Notes: generated by a model not told the origin, from the letters alone. A stretch of DNA of 64,000 nt from Mesobacillus sp. S13 (GCF_020422885.1 NZ_CP084622.1:4235001-4299000); one strand, 5' to 3'; shown: positions 34,569-44,293, counted from the stretch's first letter. A program made the numbers and translations.

Positions 34569-34862
34569 GAATAACTCCCCCACGGGTGGCACTTAATGAT
34601 ATTTTAGCGTGAAAAGTTATTTGTTACTAATATCAACAAGAAAATCATGCCATTTTTAACAAAAATCGTCATAAAGACATAGTTTTGATTTTTCATTCTA
34701 AGTCTTATATCCTATAATTCTAGGAGATAAACCTCCAATTGCATACAAAAAACTTTCTTCCAAATAATGTTTCCGCAACAATGAAAGGCTGTCAGACCAC
34801 TAACTATTATAACATTCAAACACTTGCCCTGTATTAAAGTTATATTACAATCATAAGACATG
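34569..34862. other. Divergent intergenic region of degS and yvyE
   Basis: About 290 bp, AT-rich, no gene seen; must contain the degS promoter. Confidence 0.5.
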
Positions 34863-34891
34863 TTGTTTGTGGCTAACTTGATACTTATAAT
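34863..34891 (+). promoter_or_regulatory. Candidate SigA promoter of yvyE
   Basis: TTGTTT-N17-TATAAT, about 100 bp before the yvyE start. Confidence 0.45.
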
Positions 34892-34995
34892 GATTATATG
34901 AATTGTAGCATTAACACCGTTTCGGGAAAATAGAAATCGATGTGAAGGTGGCCGCAATCTATTGGGAAAATTTTTAATAGAGAGGAGCAGGAGAC

Positions 34996-35628
34996 ATGCT
35001 TCCTAGCTACTTTACTGTAAAAGGACATGGAATCAACGAAATAGAGATTCAAAAGTCTCGGTTCATTGCGTATATCTCTAGGGCCGAAACAGAGGAACAA
35101 GCACAGCAGTTTATCATGGACATAAAAAAGAAGAACTGGAATGCAACCCATAACTGCTCAGCCTATCTGATCGGAGAGAATGATCAAATCCAGAAAGCGA
35201 ATGATGATGGCGAACCAAGCGGCACTGCCGGCGTTCCCATTCTCGAAGTCCTTAAAAAGAAACAATTAAAAGATACGGTCGTTGTCGTAACTAGATATTT
35301 CGGCGGTATAAAACTTGGGGCAGGCGGGCTGATTCGTGCTTATGGGAAAGCAACCTCTGAAGGACTTTCAGCAACGGGTATTGTTGAACGGAAGCTGATG
35401 CAGGTGATGCACACGACGATTGATTATACTCTGCTTGGAAAAGTAGAAAATGAACTACGATCATCAGTTTATCAATTAAAACATATCCATTATCTCGATA
35501 AGGTAACATTGGAAACCTATGTTGAGGAAGCAAAGAAAAACGAGTTTACCGAATGGATGGTCGAACTATCTAATGGTCAGGCAGAAATCCATGATGGAGA
35601 GGTTATTTATATGGAGGAAGACCTCTGA
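34996..35628 (+). CDS. yvyE: YigZ/IMPACT family protein
   Basis: 210 residues. UPF0029 N-terminal domain with KSRFIAYISRAETEEQAQQF, NATHNCSAYLIG, the signature DGEPSGTAGVPILEVL and VVVTRYFGGIKLGAGGLIRAYGKA; then the DUF1949 domain. Related to IMPACT, which modulates translation control in eukaryotes; bacterial role unclear. RBS AGAGGAGCAGGAG. Matches B. subtilis yvyE next to degS. Confidence 0.95.
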   Translation: MLPSYFTVKGHGINEIEIQKSRFIAYISRAETEEQAQQFIMDIKKKNWNATHNCSAYLIGENDQIQKANDDGEPSGTAGVPILEVLKKKQLKDTVVVVTRYFGGIKLGAGGLIRAYGKATSEGLSATGIVERKLMQVMHTTIDYTLLGKVENELRSSVYQLKHIHYLDKVTLETYVEEAKKNEFTEWMVELSNGQAEIHDGEVIYMEEDL

Positions 35629-35740
35629 CAAAAATTTGAATTTACTATAGAAGAAATAAATTGTAAAATGAAGTTTAGGCGAATTAATAATTCCCAAAGT
35701 TTTTAGACACATATACCTATTTAAGGAAAAGGAGAATATC

Positions 35741-36781
35741 ATGGTTTCTGAACGACGCTCTTCTCTTAATAGCAAGAGAAGGAAGAGAAAAAGACTTGTC
35801 CGTTGGATTTTGATGCCTATACTATTGATTTTTGTGGCTGCTGCTGGATATGGAGCATTCTTATATACAAAAGCCGAAACCGTTATGGAAAAATCGTACA
35901 AACCAATTGAACGTGAAAAGACTCGTCCAGATGTGGATCCATTCGAAGAGAATATTTCTGTTCTCTTTATCGGAGTAGATGACAGCGAGACTAGGAAGTT
36001 CGAGAAAGGCTCAAGAACAGATGCATTGATGCTTGCGACTTTCAACCAAAATGACAAGTCGATTAAACTGTTGAGCATTCCACGTGATTCCTACGTATCC
36101 ATTCCTGGCCGAACAAACAAAACGAGAATCAACCATGCCCATGCTTATGGGGGAGTTGAATTGACCCTTGAAACAGTGGAAGATTTATTGGATGTACCTA
36201 TTGATTATTATGTGAAAATGAATTTTAATGCATTCATTGATGTTATTGATGCATTAAACGGTATTGAAGTGAATGTTCCTTACAACCTCGTTGAACAGGA
36301 TTCAAACGACCGTGCCGGAGCAATCAGGCTTACGGAAGGATTACAAACTTTAGACGGCGAAGAAGCATTGGCACTTGCAAGAACTAGACACTATGACAAT
36401 GATATTGAACGCGGCAAACGTCAGCAGGAAATTATCAAAGCGATTATCTCTAAAGCTGCATCTGCTGGATCTGTTACAAAATATGCGAATGTTATCGAGG
36501 CAGTTGGCGACAATATGACCACCGATTTAAGTTTTGATGAAATGAAGTCCTTCATTGAGTTTGCTACTGCAGGAAAAAATCTTAACACTGAAACATTAAC
36601 ACTTGCAGGTTCTGATTTAACCCTCGGCGGAGCTTACTACTATCAACTTGATGAAGCTGCTCTCCAGGAAACGAAGCTTAAACTGCAAACCCACCTTAAC
36701 CTTGCTGGTAATGATTCATCATCAATTGAATCGACATCAATCAATACAAACGAAACTGCTTCACAAGACCCTTCTAATTAA
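35741..36781 (+). CDS. LytR-CpsA-Psr glycopolymer ligase (TagU-like)
   Basis: 346 residues: basic cytoplasmic start, one TM anchor (~residues 25-45), then an extracellular LCP domain with VLFIGVDDSETR, RTDALMLATFN, SIPRDSYVSIPG and RTRHYDNDIERGKRQQEII holding the Asp/Arg residues that bind pyrophosphate lipid. LCP enzymes transfer teichoic acids or related polymers from undecaprenyl pyrophosphate to peptidoglycan. Next to tagO, so probably attaches the polymer built by this island. Confidence 0.94.
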   Translation: MVSERRSSLNSKRRKRKRLVRWILMPILLIFVAAAGYGAFLYTKAETVMEKSYKPIEREKTRPDVDPFEENISVLFIGVDDSETRKFEKGSRTDALMLATFNQNDKSIKLLSIPRDSYVSIPGRTNKTRINHAHAYGGVELTLETVEDLLDVPIDYYVKMNFNAFIDVIDALNGIEVNVPYNLVEQDSNDRAGAIRLTEGLQTLDGEEALALARTRHYDNDIERGKRQQEIIKAIISKAASAGSVTKYANVIEAVGDNMTTDLSFDEMKSFIEFATAGKNLNTETLTLAGSDLTLGGAYYYQLDEAALQETKLKLQTHLNLAGNDSSSIESTSINTNETASQDPSN

Positions 36782-36795
36782 GAAGGGTTTTTTTA
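36767..36795 (+). terminator. Terminator of the LCP gene
   Basis: ACCCTTCT / AGAAGGGT stem with TTTTTTT; the stem begins inside the last codons of the gene. Confidence 0.9.
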
Positions 36796-36865
36796 TTGGA
36801 CTGATACATAAAAAAATAGTGACTCCTTTCTAATCCATTTACCACTGTATTAGTATTCCAAACCT

Positions 36866-36900
36866 AAAAAATAACCCTTTGCCTTGAGGCAAAGGGTTAT
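36866..36900 (-). terminator. Terminator of tagO
   Basis: ATAACCCTTTGCC / GGCAAAGGGTTAT stem followed by TTTTTT on the minus strand. Confidence 0.9.
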
Positions 36901-36907
36901 TCCATAT

Positions 36908-37972
36908 TTAGCGGTCTCTCGCTTGTGAATATTTCACTGTCCTGAATATTTTTAATAATGGTCTGTAGTTTTTACCGACAAGTCCAATGCTTTCAGCAAT
37001 GATCTCAATAAGCAGAAGGAGAATCGCAATCAGTACAAAAGATCCCCAAAGCTTTGCTTGTGAAAAGATGACTGCTGCTAATCCGAAGAATGCAGCCATT
37101 GCATAAATCATTAGCACTGTTTGTCTATGTGTATAACCAAGGCGAAGCAAGCAGTGGTGCAAATGTGATTTATCTGGCGCAGAAAGCGGCTGTTTATTGA
37201 CAATCCTGCGGATGATCGCAAAAAATGTATCAGAAATTGGTACTCCGAGTATAATAACCGGGACAATGAATGAAATGAATGTTACGTTTTTGAATCCCAG
37301 TAATGATAAGACTGCAATCATGTATCCAAGAAACAAAGCACCTGTATCACCCATGAATATTTTTGCCGGGTGGAAGTTATAAATCAAGAAGCCAAGCGTT
37401 GATGCTAAAACAATGGATGCAAGCATGACTGTATACTGGTCACCCATGATAATCGCCATTCCAGAAATGGTGATCAAGGCAATAGATGAAACTCCAGCTG
37501 CCAGTCCATCCAACCCATCAATCAGGTTAATCGCATTCGTAATACCAACAATCCAGAAAATAGTGATCGGTATGCTCAAAAATCCAAATTGGATTTGTGA
37601 ATCGATGAATGGAATGTTGATGAATGTAACCTGGACTCCGCCCCAGACTACTACAAGGCCTGCTGCGGCAAGTTGTCCAAGCATCTTGATTTTTGCAGAT
37701 AGTTCCATCATGTCATCCAGTACGCCAGTGATGATGATGATCAAGCTTCCTAAAATAATGGCTGTATTATACTCGGCCTCTGGACGAAGTATCAAAAGAC
37801 CGATTACAAAGCTTATATATATGGCAAGTCCGCCTAGGCGCGGCATTACTTTTGCGTGTACTTTACGCTGATTAGGTGCATCAGTCGCACCAATTTTCAA
37901 AGCCAATTTTTTAACTAAAGGAGTTATAAGGATGGAAGCGATAAAACATACTATTAAGGTTACATAAACCAT
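36908..37972 (-). CDS. tagO: Undecaprenyl-phosphate GlcNAc-1-phosphate transferase TagO
   Basis: 354 residues with ~11 TM segments (MraY/WecA family): RKVHAKVMPRLGGLAIY near the start, NAINLIDGLDGLAAG (catalytic Asp), AKIFMGDTGALFLGY and the substrate motif HLHHCLL. Makes undecaprenyl-PP-GlcNAc, the first step of wall teichoic acid and other polymers. ATG 37972 has AGGAGG. Acts just before TagA (50.6-51.4 kb). Confidence 0.96.
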   Translation of the reverse strand: MVYVTLIVCFIASILITPLVKKLALKIGATDAPNQRKVHAKVMPRLGGLAIYISFVIGLLILRPEAEYNTAIILGSLIIIITGVLDDMMELSAKIKMLGQLAAAGLVVVWGGVQVTFINIPFIDSQIQFGFLSIPITIFWIVGITNAINLIDGLDGLAAGVSSIALITISGMAIIMGDQYTVMLASIVLASTLGFLIYNFHPAKIFMGDTGALFLGYMIAVLSLLGFKNVTFISFIVPVIILGVPISDTFFAIIRRIVNKQPLSAPDKSHLHHCLLRLGYTHRQTVLMIYAMAAFFGLAAVIFSQAKLWGSFVLIAILLLLIEIIAESIGLVGKNYRPLLKIFRTVKYSQARDR

Positions 37973-38209
37973 GAAGATCCTCCTCAAATGTATCTTGCCC
38001 ATAGACGTAATAAAGAAAACAAGTAAATTCAATCCAACAAAGTATTCGACGATGAAACACAAAATAAGTTTCTAATTTTATAGATTAAATTTTTAATAGA
38101 CTAATATCGACAAATGTATCATGAGGAATTATAACACAGGTTATATCCATTGCAAATAGAATTCCCGTTTTCGAGAAGATAAAACTTTTAGGTTAATTAT
38201 CTAAAAATT
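37973..38209. other. Intergenic region upstream of tagO
   Basis: About 240 bp, no gene seen; ends at the licB terminator, so tagO must have its own promoter here. Confidence 0.5.
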
Positions 38210-38250
38210 CAAAAATAAAGATAGACCTAAACAGTCAATAGGTCTATCTT
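38210..38250 (-). terminator. Terminator of the lic operon
   Basis: Perfect 12-bp AAGATAGACCTA / TAGGTCTATCTT stem, then TATTTTTG on the minus strand. Confidence 0.9.
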
Positions 38251-38315
38251 CTCGAATCAATATGTTTTTATCCATGGAAAGTTTCTGTATATTATGGAAA
38301 GAGACTCCGAAACTA

Positions 38316-39314
38316 CTATTTATTAAAAGCCGAGGCAGGATTTCCCCGCATTAAATCTCCATCATCACGAATGAGCTTCTTTTTATTCTCCATAACCGTG
38401 AAGATCGAGCCGACCATGATTAATGCAGCAAAAACCATGTTCTTGAATGAGAAGTCTCCGCCAAGGAACAGCACATCGATCAGGATCGCCCAGGCAGCGT
38501 AGGAAATATTCAAGCCCATTGCGCGTACAGGCCCGACAAGATTGATTGCCTGATAATAAAAGATGTAAGAAAGCGTACCAGCTAAGGCAATTAAAGCAAT
38601 CAGCCAAGTAGCATTCGTGCTGAGTACTTGCACAGTCACTGAATGACCGACGAAAATCGGAATAATCAAGAGACCAAATATGACCGCAGAAGTGAATTGT
38701 CTGATCAATAGAGCCTGAATTGGAGAAACCTGGTCATCCTTCATTCCATAAGCTACAATTACGGATTCCATTCCCCAGCCAAAAACGCAGAGCAGTATAA
38801 AAACCAAGCCAATGGACACGGTGCTGCCGCTGATCAGGTTTCCTGAGTAACTTAGCAAGGTAATGGACAAGATACTTGTTAATAAGCCTGCCCAATTCTT
38901 CAGGGATAATTTATCCTTCAGCAAGATAAAGGCAAAGAATGCGCCGATTGCCGGGTAAATCGATGAAATCGTGGCAGTGAATGAAGCACCGATACTTTGG
39001 ACAGACAGCACATAAAAGGTCATTCCGACCGGTCCGCCAAGAGTTGCTGCAAGGACGACGAAAAGGCCGCTTCTCGTTTTAAGTTTCTTGAATGTTAACC
39101 CAAGCTCCCCTTTCACCCCTAGCAGGATCATCATCCAGATGGACGACATTAAATCATGTAGGAAGGTACTGATCAATGGCGCTGCAAGTGCGATTTCTGC
39201 AAAAGACATAAATGTCGCCGATGCCAGGATGTATCCGATTAAAATTGTATCAATAGCCCAAAAAAGACCAGACGATAGACCGAGCGAAGCTCCCTTGATG
39301 GTTTTACTGTTCAA
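38316..39314 (-). CDS. licB: LicB-like choline permease (DMT/EamA family)
   Basis: 332 residues with ~10 TM segments in two EamA halves. LicB of Haemophilus and pneumococcus is of this family and imports choline. Start TTG 39314 has GGGGAGG at 9 nt and overlaps the upstream stop codon, so translation is coupled to the LicC-LicA gene. Choline specificity is inferred from this coupling; the fold alone would fit many substrates. Confidence 0.82.
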   Translation of the reverse strand: MNSKTIKGASLGLSSGLFWAIDTILIGYILASATFMSFAEIALAAPLISTFLHDLMSSIWMMILLGVKGELGLTFKKLKTRSGLFVVLAATLGGPVGMTFYVLSVQSIGASFTATISSIYPAIGAFFAFILLKDKLSLKNWAGLLTSILSITLLSYSGNLISGSTVSIGLVFILLCVFGWGMESVIVAYGMKDDQVSPIQALLIRQFTSAVIFGLLIIPIFVGHSVTVQVLSTNATWLIALIALAGTLSYIFYYQAINLVGPVRAMGLNISYAAWAILIDVLFLGGDFSFKNMVFAALIMVGSIFTVMENKKKLIRDDGDLMRGNPASAFNK

Positions 39315-41184
39315 TTTTGGCTGCCTCCCCGAACTTTTGTTTAAATAGCTGAATGTTCTCTTTCGCACGGTTGTAACGGTTTAGTCCATACGGCCCAAAA
39401 TCGTCACCGCAGGCTTCCTTCAATAATGTCCAAACACTCCACAGGAAATCCTGGAATATCTTGCTGATTATAATTCGTTCTCTTTCCTGGATGGTTGGCG
39501 TTCCGTCAAAATACTGCTTCAGAAATAGCTCTTCCTCTTTCTCATCAAAGCCGCACTCCAATGAGAAAGCAGCGAGATCCCACAGCGGGTCATTCATTCC
39601 ACTATATTCCCAATCAATTAAATAAAGGGTGTCATTCGTGCTTCTGACAAAGTTCTCTGGAACCGTGTCATTATGGCATGGTGCAGGTTGCACATGCATT
39701 TTTTCATAATAATTTTTAAGCTCAATAACCTGGTCCTTTACTTCTTCATAATCCTCGAAATAAGTTCCGCCAGCTTTATCAGTCAGCAGTTCATATACCG
39801 CCAGTGTTTTGAATGTATCAAATTCATTAATCATTTCAATGCCTGAAGAATGCAGCTTCTTTAAGGTCATTGCTACCTTCCTGATATTTTCAGGCCGTTT
39901 CGCAGTCTTCGGATTCAACGTCTCAGCATCTGTAATGAATCGTGCAATCTTCAATCCGGTTGTTTCATCAAAATATAGCTGTTCAGGATTGATTCCGAGT
40001 GCGGCTACCAATTCTGTATTTTTCTTTTCCTCGATCCTGTTTATCATATCCTGTGTGCCTGCGCCAGAAACCCTGACAACATAATCTTCATCACCAATGG
40101 TGGCTTTGAAGTTTTTGTTGGTCATTCCTCCAAAGGGCTTTACTTCTGTGATGATATTCTCATCAATATCAAGTGCTGAAGCAATTGTTTGCCGTAGTTC
40201 GTATTCTTTAAACAGTGCTTCCTTCCTTATTAACATTGGATAAGTCTTATCAATCACAGCTTGCAGCTGAGCTGTATTATCAACCTCAGCCCAGATCATA
40301 TCTGAGATTTTTAAGAAGCCAATATTTATTTTTCTAGAGATATCAAGGAGCATATATTCGTAATTCATGAAAGGATTCTTATTAAATTCAAACTGTCGCA
40401 GCATTTCCCTGTAAACATCGATTGAGACCTTCGTAACTCCAATCATCTCTCCATCTATACGGTTCATTTGATGGATGTCCTTTGAAATCTTATATAAATA
40501 GCCGTTCCTGATTTCAATATATGCTTCGTCACCAGACCCACTTTCTTTTGTTACGAGGATACAATCCCTCTCTTTTTGGTCTAGCAACTCAATGATCGCG
40601 TTTTCTTCTATTAAAATATCATCCTCAATTAATATAAAATCATCGTTTAAAAATTCCCTTGCCGCAGCAAGAGAAGCCATCGAGCCTGTCCATAAATAAT
40701 CCGCATTATGAACGAAGTGAATACCAGGGCGATTAGCAATTGAAGGATGTGCGTCAAATGCCCAGGCTTTGTAACCCGTGACTATGACAATTTTTTCAAT
40801 ACCATTCCTTGATAGGATATCCAGCGTTCTGTTAATCAAGGTGATCTCATCAATAGGAACCAGGCAAACAGGCTCCTGGAAATCATTTTTAGCTCCAGCA
40901 GCAAGGATCACTGCATTTTTGATGCGCTTTTTTCCGCTAGTATGAAGAGTGACCTTAGTAGACTGAAACTCTTCCAGCTCCTGTTTAAGATACTCTTTGC
41001 CAGATTCAGTGACTGTATATTGAAACTTCTTGCCGTTCTTGTTTATGTCTAATAATCCGTTAGCAAGAAGCTTATTGATCGTATAATTTACCTTCCCAGC
41101 TGAAATATTGCATTTTTCCGCTATCGCTTTTTGGCTTAAATCCGGGAATTTGGATATAGTTTCTAAAATATAGAAGTTATACAA
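39304..41184 (-). CDS. licCA: wHTH - LicC cytidylyltransferase - LicA choline kinase fusion
   Basis: 626 residues in three parts. Residues 1-70: MarR-like winged helix (LSQKAIAEKCNISAGKVNYTINKLLANGLL). Residues ~90-330: LicC-type nucleotidyltransferase (NAVILAAGAKNDF, IEKIVIVTGY, LIEDDILIEE), expected to make CDP-choline. Residues ~335-620: LicA/choline kinase with Brenner motif PCHNDTVPENF and LIDWEYSG. Together: choline to phosphocholine to CDP-choline. TTG start with AGAGGA at 8 nt. A licCA fusion is known in Treponema denticola. Ethanolamine or another amino alcohol remains possible. The HTH suggests autoregulation through the operator upstream. Confidence 0.88.
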   Translation of the reverse strand: MYNFYILETISKFPDLSQKAIAEKCNISAGKVNYTINKLLANGLLDINKNGKKFQYTVTESGKEYLKQELEEFQSTKVTLHTSGKKRIKNAVILAAGAKNDFQEPVCLVPIDEITLINRTLDILSRNGIEKIVIVTGYKAWAFDAHPSIANRPGIHFVHNADYLWTGSMASLAAAREFLNDDFILIEDDILIEENAIIELLDQKERDCILVTKESGSGDEAYIEIRNGYLYKISKDIHQMNRIDGEMIGVTKVSIDVYREMLRQFEFNKNPFMNYEYMLLDISRKINIGFLKISDMIWAEVDNTAQLQAVIDKTYPMLIRKEALFKEYELRQTIASALDIDENIITEVKPFGGMTNKNFKATIGDEDYVVRVSGAGTQDMINRIEEKKNTELVAALGINPEQLYFDETTGLKIARFITDAETLNPKTAKRPENIRKVAMTLKKLHSSGIEMINEFDTFKTLAVYELLTDKAGGTYFEDYEEVKDQVIELKNYYEKMHVQPAPCHNDTVPENFVRSTNDTLYLIDWEYSGMNDPLWDLAAFSLECGFDEKEEELFLKQYFDGTPTIQERERIIISKIFQDFLWSVWTLLKEACGDDFGPYGLNRYNRAKENIQLFKQKFGEAAKIEQ

Positions 41185-41237
41185 ACGAATCGTCCTCTCA
41201 ATTTAATATTTATATAACCATTTATTAATCATTCATT

Positions 41238-41280
41238 TTTTGAACGATATAATCATATCAGTTCAAAATTTGAAAGTAAA
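41238..41280 (-). promoter_or_regulatory. Promoter and overlapping operator of the lic operon
   Basis: Minus strand TTTACT (41280-41275)-N17-TATGAT (41257-41252) is a fair SigA promoter. A perfect inverted repeat TTTTGAAC-N15-GTTCAAAA (41268-41238) has one arm inside the spacer and the other just past the -10, ideal for a repressor. Candidate ligand: the winged helix of the LicC-LicA fusion. Confidence 0.65.
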
Positions 41281-41391
41281 CTCGAAAATGGTCATTTTCT
41301 GTAAAAATATTGAATCTCTTACTCAATCTTTTCAGCCGATACTAGGAATGCTCTCATCATCAGACACAGAGATACAGTCAATTTGGCACAG

Positions 41392-41421
41392 AAAAAGGTC
41401 AGCAAAAATTTACTGACCTTT
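41392..41421 (-). terminator. Terminator of the MBOAT-SGNH operon
   Basis: AAAGGTCAG / CTGACCTTT stem with TTTTTC on the minus strand, past the SGNH gene stop. Confidence 0.88.
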
Positions 41422-41429
41422 GAAAAACC

Positions 41430-42491
41430 TTACTTCAGCTGTGCAACATTGAAGTTGATGATTTGATTCCGGAATTCCTCAATGATTTTATCATTCTCTT
41501 CCTTAGAGGAAATACCTTTGTATTCAGCCATGTAATCAATCATCCAGTCGTTAATATAGCGGTAATAATGGACGCTGTCCATATAGTTCTTCGCAACATA
41601 CGTAATGGATGATTCTGTTTGGAAATCATAGAGCTGGACGTTGTCATACTGGCTTAATTTTTCGTATACTGCCTCTTTGAACTTTGCCCTCTCCTCAAGA
41701 TACTGAGGATTTTTCCGGTAAAATGAAACATGGTTGACGATTGGATACGGCGCATAAAACAGCTTGAATTTGATATCAGGGTTATTTTTTACGAGAGGGA
41801 TCAAATTCGCCTCAAAAGATTTCATCATATATTCCACATGTTCATATTTCGGCAGTTGGCTGCTTTGCTCCAAACCATCGAGCTTGGCCGCCATGCTTTC
41901 AATTGATTGCGGCGGCACCCCGCCACCGAATTTATATAATGTTTCCACATCCCTCTTCCGTTCGTCACCTTCCTTGTTGGCTAAAATGTTATCATACATC
42001 ACCTCAAAGGAATAGGAGTTGAACAGATATTTGATGTCGTTCCATTTGGAATCATCATATAAAAAATGCGGGAAGGTATTTTTCTCAGGTTCCAGAGTCC
42101 AGTCCGGTTCTTCGGCAAAAGAATAATAATTGATTTCCCAAATGATCGTCTTTAAATCCTGGTGCCTGATGGCGAGGTCGGCGACCATCGCCTGTTCCCT
42201 TGCCGTAGATGCAGGCAAGGCACCGTTGAAAGAGACAGTTTTCATTTTTTCATCTGCATGACTTTCGACAAAGTTCCGGCCCATCGAAGTAGATGTGAAC
42301 AATGTTTCGTACTCCCTATTTTTCAGCAATCCAGGCATCTGGTACCTCTCGGTTGCCAGGTATTGCGGCCTATAAAGGGATTGCTCCCGATAATAGAATA
42401 AAGGGTCTACTATATAAATGAAAACGGCAATGATTCCGGCTAACAGTATGGAAAAAAGGACAAATAGCTTAATAAAAGATTTCTCGCGCAT
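41430..42491 (-). CDS. AlgJ/DltD-like SGNH acyltransferase partner
   Basis: 353 residues. One N-terminal TM (FIKLFVLFSILLAGIIAVFIYI), then an extracellular SGNH-hydrolase-like domain: Ser in TSTSMGRNF (~residue 70) and Asp/His in DSVHYYRYINDW near the end. Such proteins take an acyl group from an MBOAT protein and place it on a sugar polymer. ATG 42491 follows GAGGTG. The MBOAT gene ends 19 bp upstream. The dltA and dltC genes are absent, so D-alanylation is unlikely; O-acetylation is the better guess. Confidence 0.8.
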   Translation of the reverse strand: MREKSFIKLFVLFSILLAGIIAVFIYIVDPLFYYREQSLYRPQYLATERYQMPGLLKNREYETLFTSTSMGRNFVESHADEKMKTVSFNGALPASTAREQAMVADLAIRHQDLKTIIWEINYYSFAEEPDWTLEPEKNTFPHFLYDDSKWNDIKYLFNSYSFEVMYDNILANKEGDERKRDVETLYKFGGGVPPQSIESMAAKLDGLEQSSQLPKYEHVEYMMKSFEANLIPLVKNNPDIKFKLFYAPYPIVNHVSFYRKNPQYLEERAKFKEAVYEKLSQYDNVQLYDFQTESSITYVAKNYMDSVHYYRYINDWMIDYMAEYKGISSKEENDKIIEEFRNQIINFNVAQLK

Positions 42492-42510
42492 GATTCGCAC
42501 CTCGTGCAAT

Positions 42511-43950
42511 TTAGAAGTTGAAATAGAATTCACTTACCCTGTTCAAGTATAGTACTGATACGACAAAGAAAAATGCTGTTGCCACTGCATGTTTAATGGA
42601 TGGCTGGAACAAGTTCATCTTTTCGATTGAATTTTTTGCAAAGAAAACGACAAGCAATCCGATTGCAAGCACAATAGCCAGATCCAGGCTGAAGAAGTAG
42701 GTTGCAACAGGGTAAGACCGCCCAGTAAATGTAAGGACAGATTGGGCCAATCCTTCTGGCAGGGTCAACGTATGGAAGCTGAACATCTTCTTGATCATGA
42801 CATTCGCCTGGTCAATGCTGATTGCTCTGAAATACACCCATGCAACGTGGACGAACATGAAGGTGATGAACCAGGATACCACTTTTGGGAAAGAAAAACC
42901 TGTCCGGCTCCACCATCTGTACAGAATGCTTGCAAACCCATGCATCGCTCCCCAGACAATGAATGTCCAGCCTGCCCCATGCCAAAAGCCGCTTATGAAA
43001 AAGATCAAAAACAGATTGAAATAGGTCCTAGCCTGTCCCTTCCGATTTCCACCTAGAGGGATATAGACATATTGAGTAAAGAACCTTCCCAGAGTGATAT
43101 GCCATCTTTTCCAAAATTCCTGGATGTTCAAAGACTTATATGGTGAATTGAAATTGATTGGCAGCACGATATTGAAAAGAAGGCCGATTCCGATTGCCAT
43201 ATCACAATAAGCGCTGAAATCAAAATACAGCTGGAAGGTGTAGGACAGCGTTGTAACCCAGCTGTCATACAGTGACAGTGATGCCATATTGTTGTAACCG
43301 TCATTTGCCCATAGAGCAAAGGTGTCCGCAATGATGACTTTCTTGAACAAACCAATCCCGAATATATAAAGCCCGCGGGAGATGTTCGCATAATTCATCT
43401 TCCAATTTTTCTTATCGTTGAATTGGGGCATGACCTCGCTATGGTGGACAATCGGCCCGGCAATCAACTGCGGGAAAAAGGTAACGAACAAAGAATAATC
43501 AAGAATATTGTAATCCTTCGTTTCCAATCGGTAGCTATCCACAAGGAAGGCAATCTGCTGGAAAGTGAAGAAACTGATTGCAAGCGGCAGCGCCAGGTTC
43601 AGCAGGTTTTGGTCAAGGCTGAAAAGCGCATTGAAATTTTCGATAAAAAAGTCAGAGTACTTATAATATCCAAGAAGCGCGATATTGATTGCAATTCCGA
43701 CACTAACAACAAGCTTCCTGATGATGTGACTGACCTTTTCCCGGGACAGAATCTTGCCGAAGAAGAAGTTTACAAGAATAGAACCAATGATCAGTATGAG
43801 GTAGGATTCATTCCAATATCCATAAAAAAAGAATGAACTCAAAACAAGGAATGCTTTCCCTATGACTGGCTTGATCCGCAACAACGCAAAATAACCGATA
43901 AATACAATAGGAAGGAAAAAGAAAATAAAAGTATATGAATTAAACAGCAT
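42511..43950 (-). CDS. MBOAT family membrane-bound O-acyltransferase (AlgI-like)
   Basis: 479 residues, about 11 TM segments, start MLFNSYTFIFFFLPIVFIGYF typical of AlgI/DltB-type MBOATs. Catalytic His lies in GFWHGAGWTFIVWGAMHG. It should pass an acyl group across the membrane to the SGNH partner encoded next. The acceptor is unknown; location in a teichoic acid island makes its polymer the likely target. Confidence 0.93.
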   Translation of the reverse strand: MLFNSYTFIFFFLPIVFIGYFALLRIKPVIGKAFLVLSSFFFYGYWNESYLILIIGSILVNFFFGKILSREKVSHIIRKLVVSVGIAINIALLGYYKYSDFFIENFNALFSLDQNLLNLALPLAISFFTFQQIAFLVDSYRLETKDYNILDYSLFVTFFPQLIAGPIVHHSEVMPQFNDKKNWKMNYANISRGLYIFGIGLFKKVIIADTFALWANDGYNNMASLSLYDSWVTTLSYTFQLYFDFSAYCDMAIGIGLLFNIVLPINFNSPYKSLNIQEFWKRWHITLGRFFTQYVYIPLGGNRKGQARTYFNLFLIFFISGFWHGAGWTFIVWGAMHGFASILYRWWSRTGFSFPKVVSWFITFMFVHVAWVYFRAISIDQANVMIKKMFSFHTLTLPEGLAQSVLTFTGRSYPVATYFFSLDLAIVLAIGLLVVFFAKNSIEKMNLFQPSIKHAVATAFFFVVSVLYLNRVSEFYFNF

Positions 43951-44293
43951 TCGATTATGCTTCCCTTCAGTAATGATGTTATCAACGGATAAATTCTATA
44001 TGATTACCTTTTAAATGTAAATCACATAATAAAGAATAAATAATCTGCCACAAAATTGGAAGTCATCCAATCTTGATTAATTCGACAAAAAAAGTTATCA
44101 TAGATGCTGGTTTAAATGAAAAATTCAAAAATATTTGCCTGTGTATAAAAATGCAAGATTGCAGCAGATGGCCATCACTTCCCGGGCTGATAAATTCCTC
44201 TAAAAGCGGTTTGACAAGGCAGTAAGGGGTCAGTGAACATCTTAGCGAACAATCAGCGCAGCCAGATATTTAAATAAATATAGAGGTTGGTAA
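43951..44293. other. Divergent intergenic region
   Basis: About 340 bp. Apart from a possible -35 TTGACA at 44211 without a good -10, nothing can be assigned. Confidence 0.45.

Noticed and set aside
41430..43950. dlt operon for D-alanylation
   Set aside because: The MBOAT and SGNH genes are DltB/DltD-like in fold only; dltA and dltC are missing from the neighbourhood.
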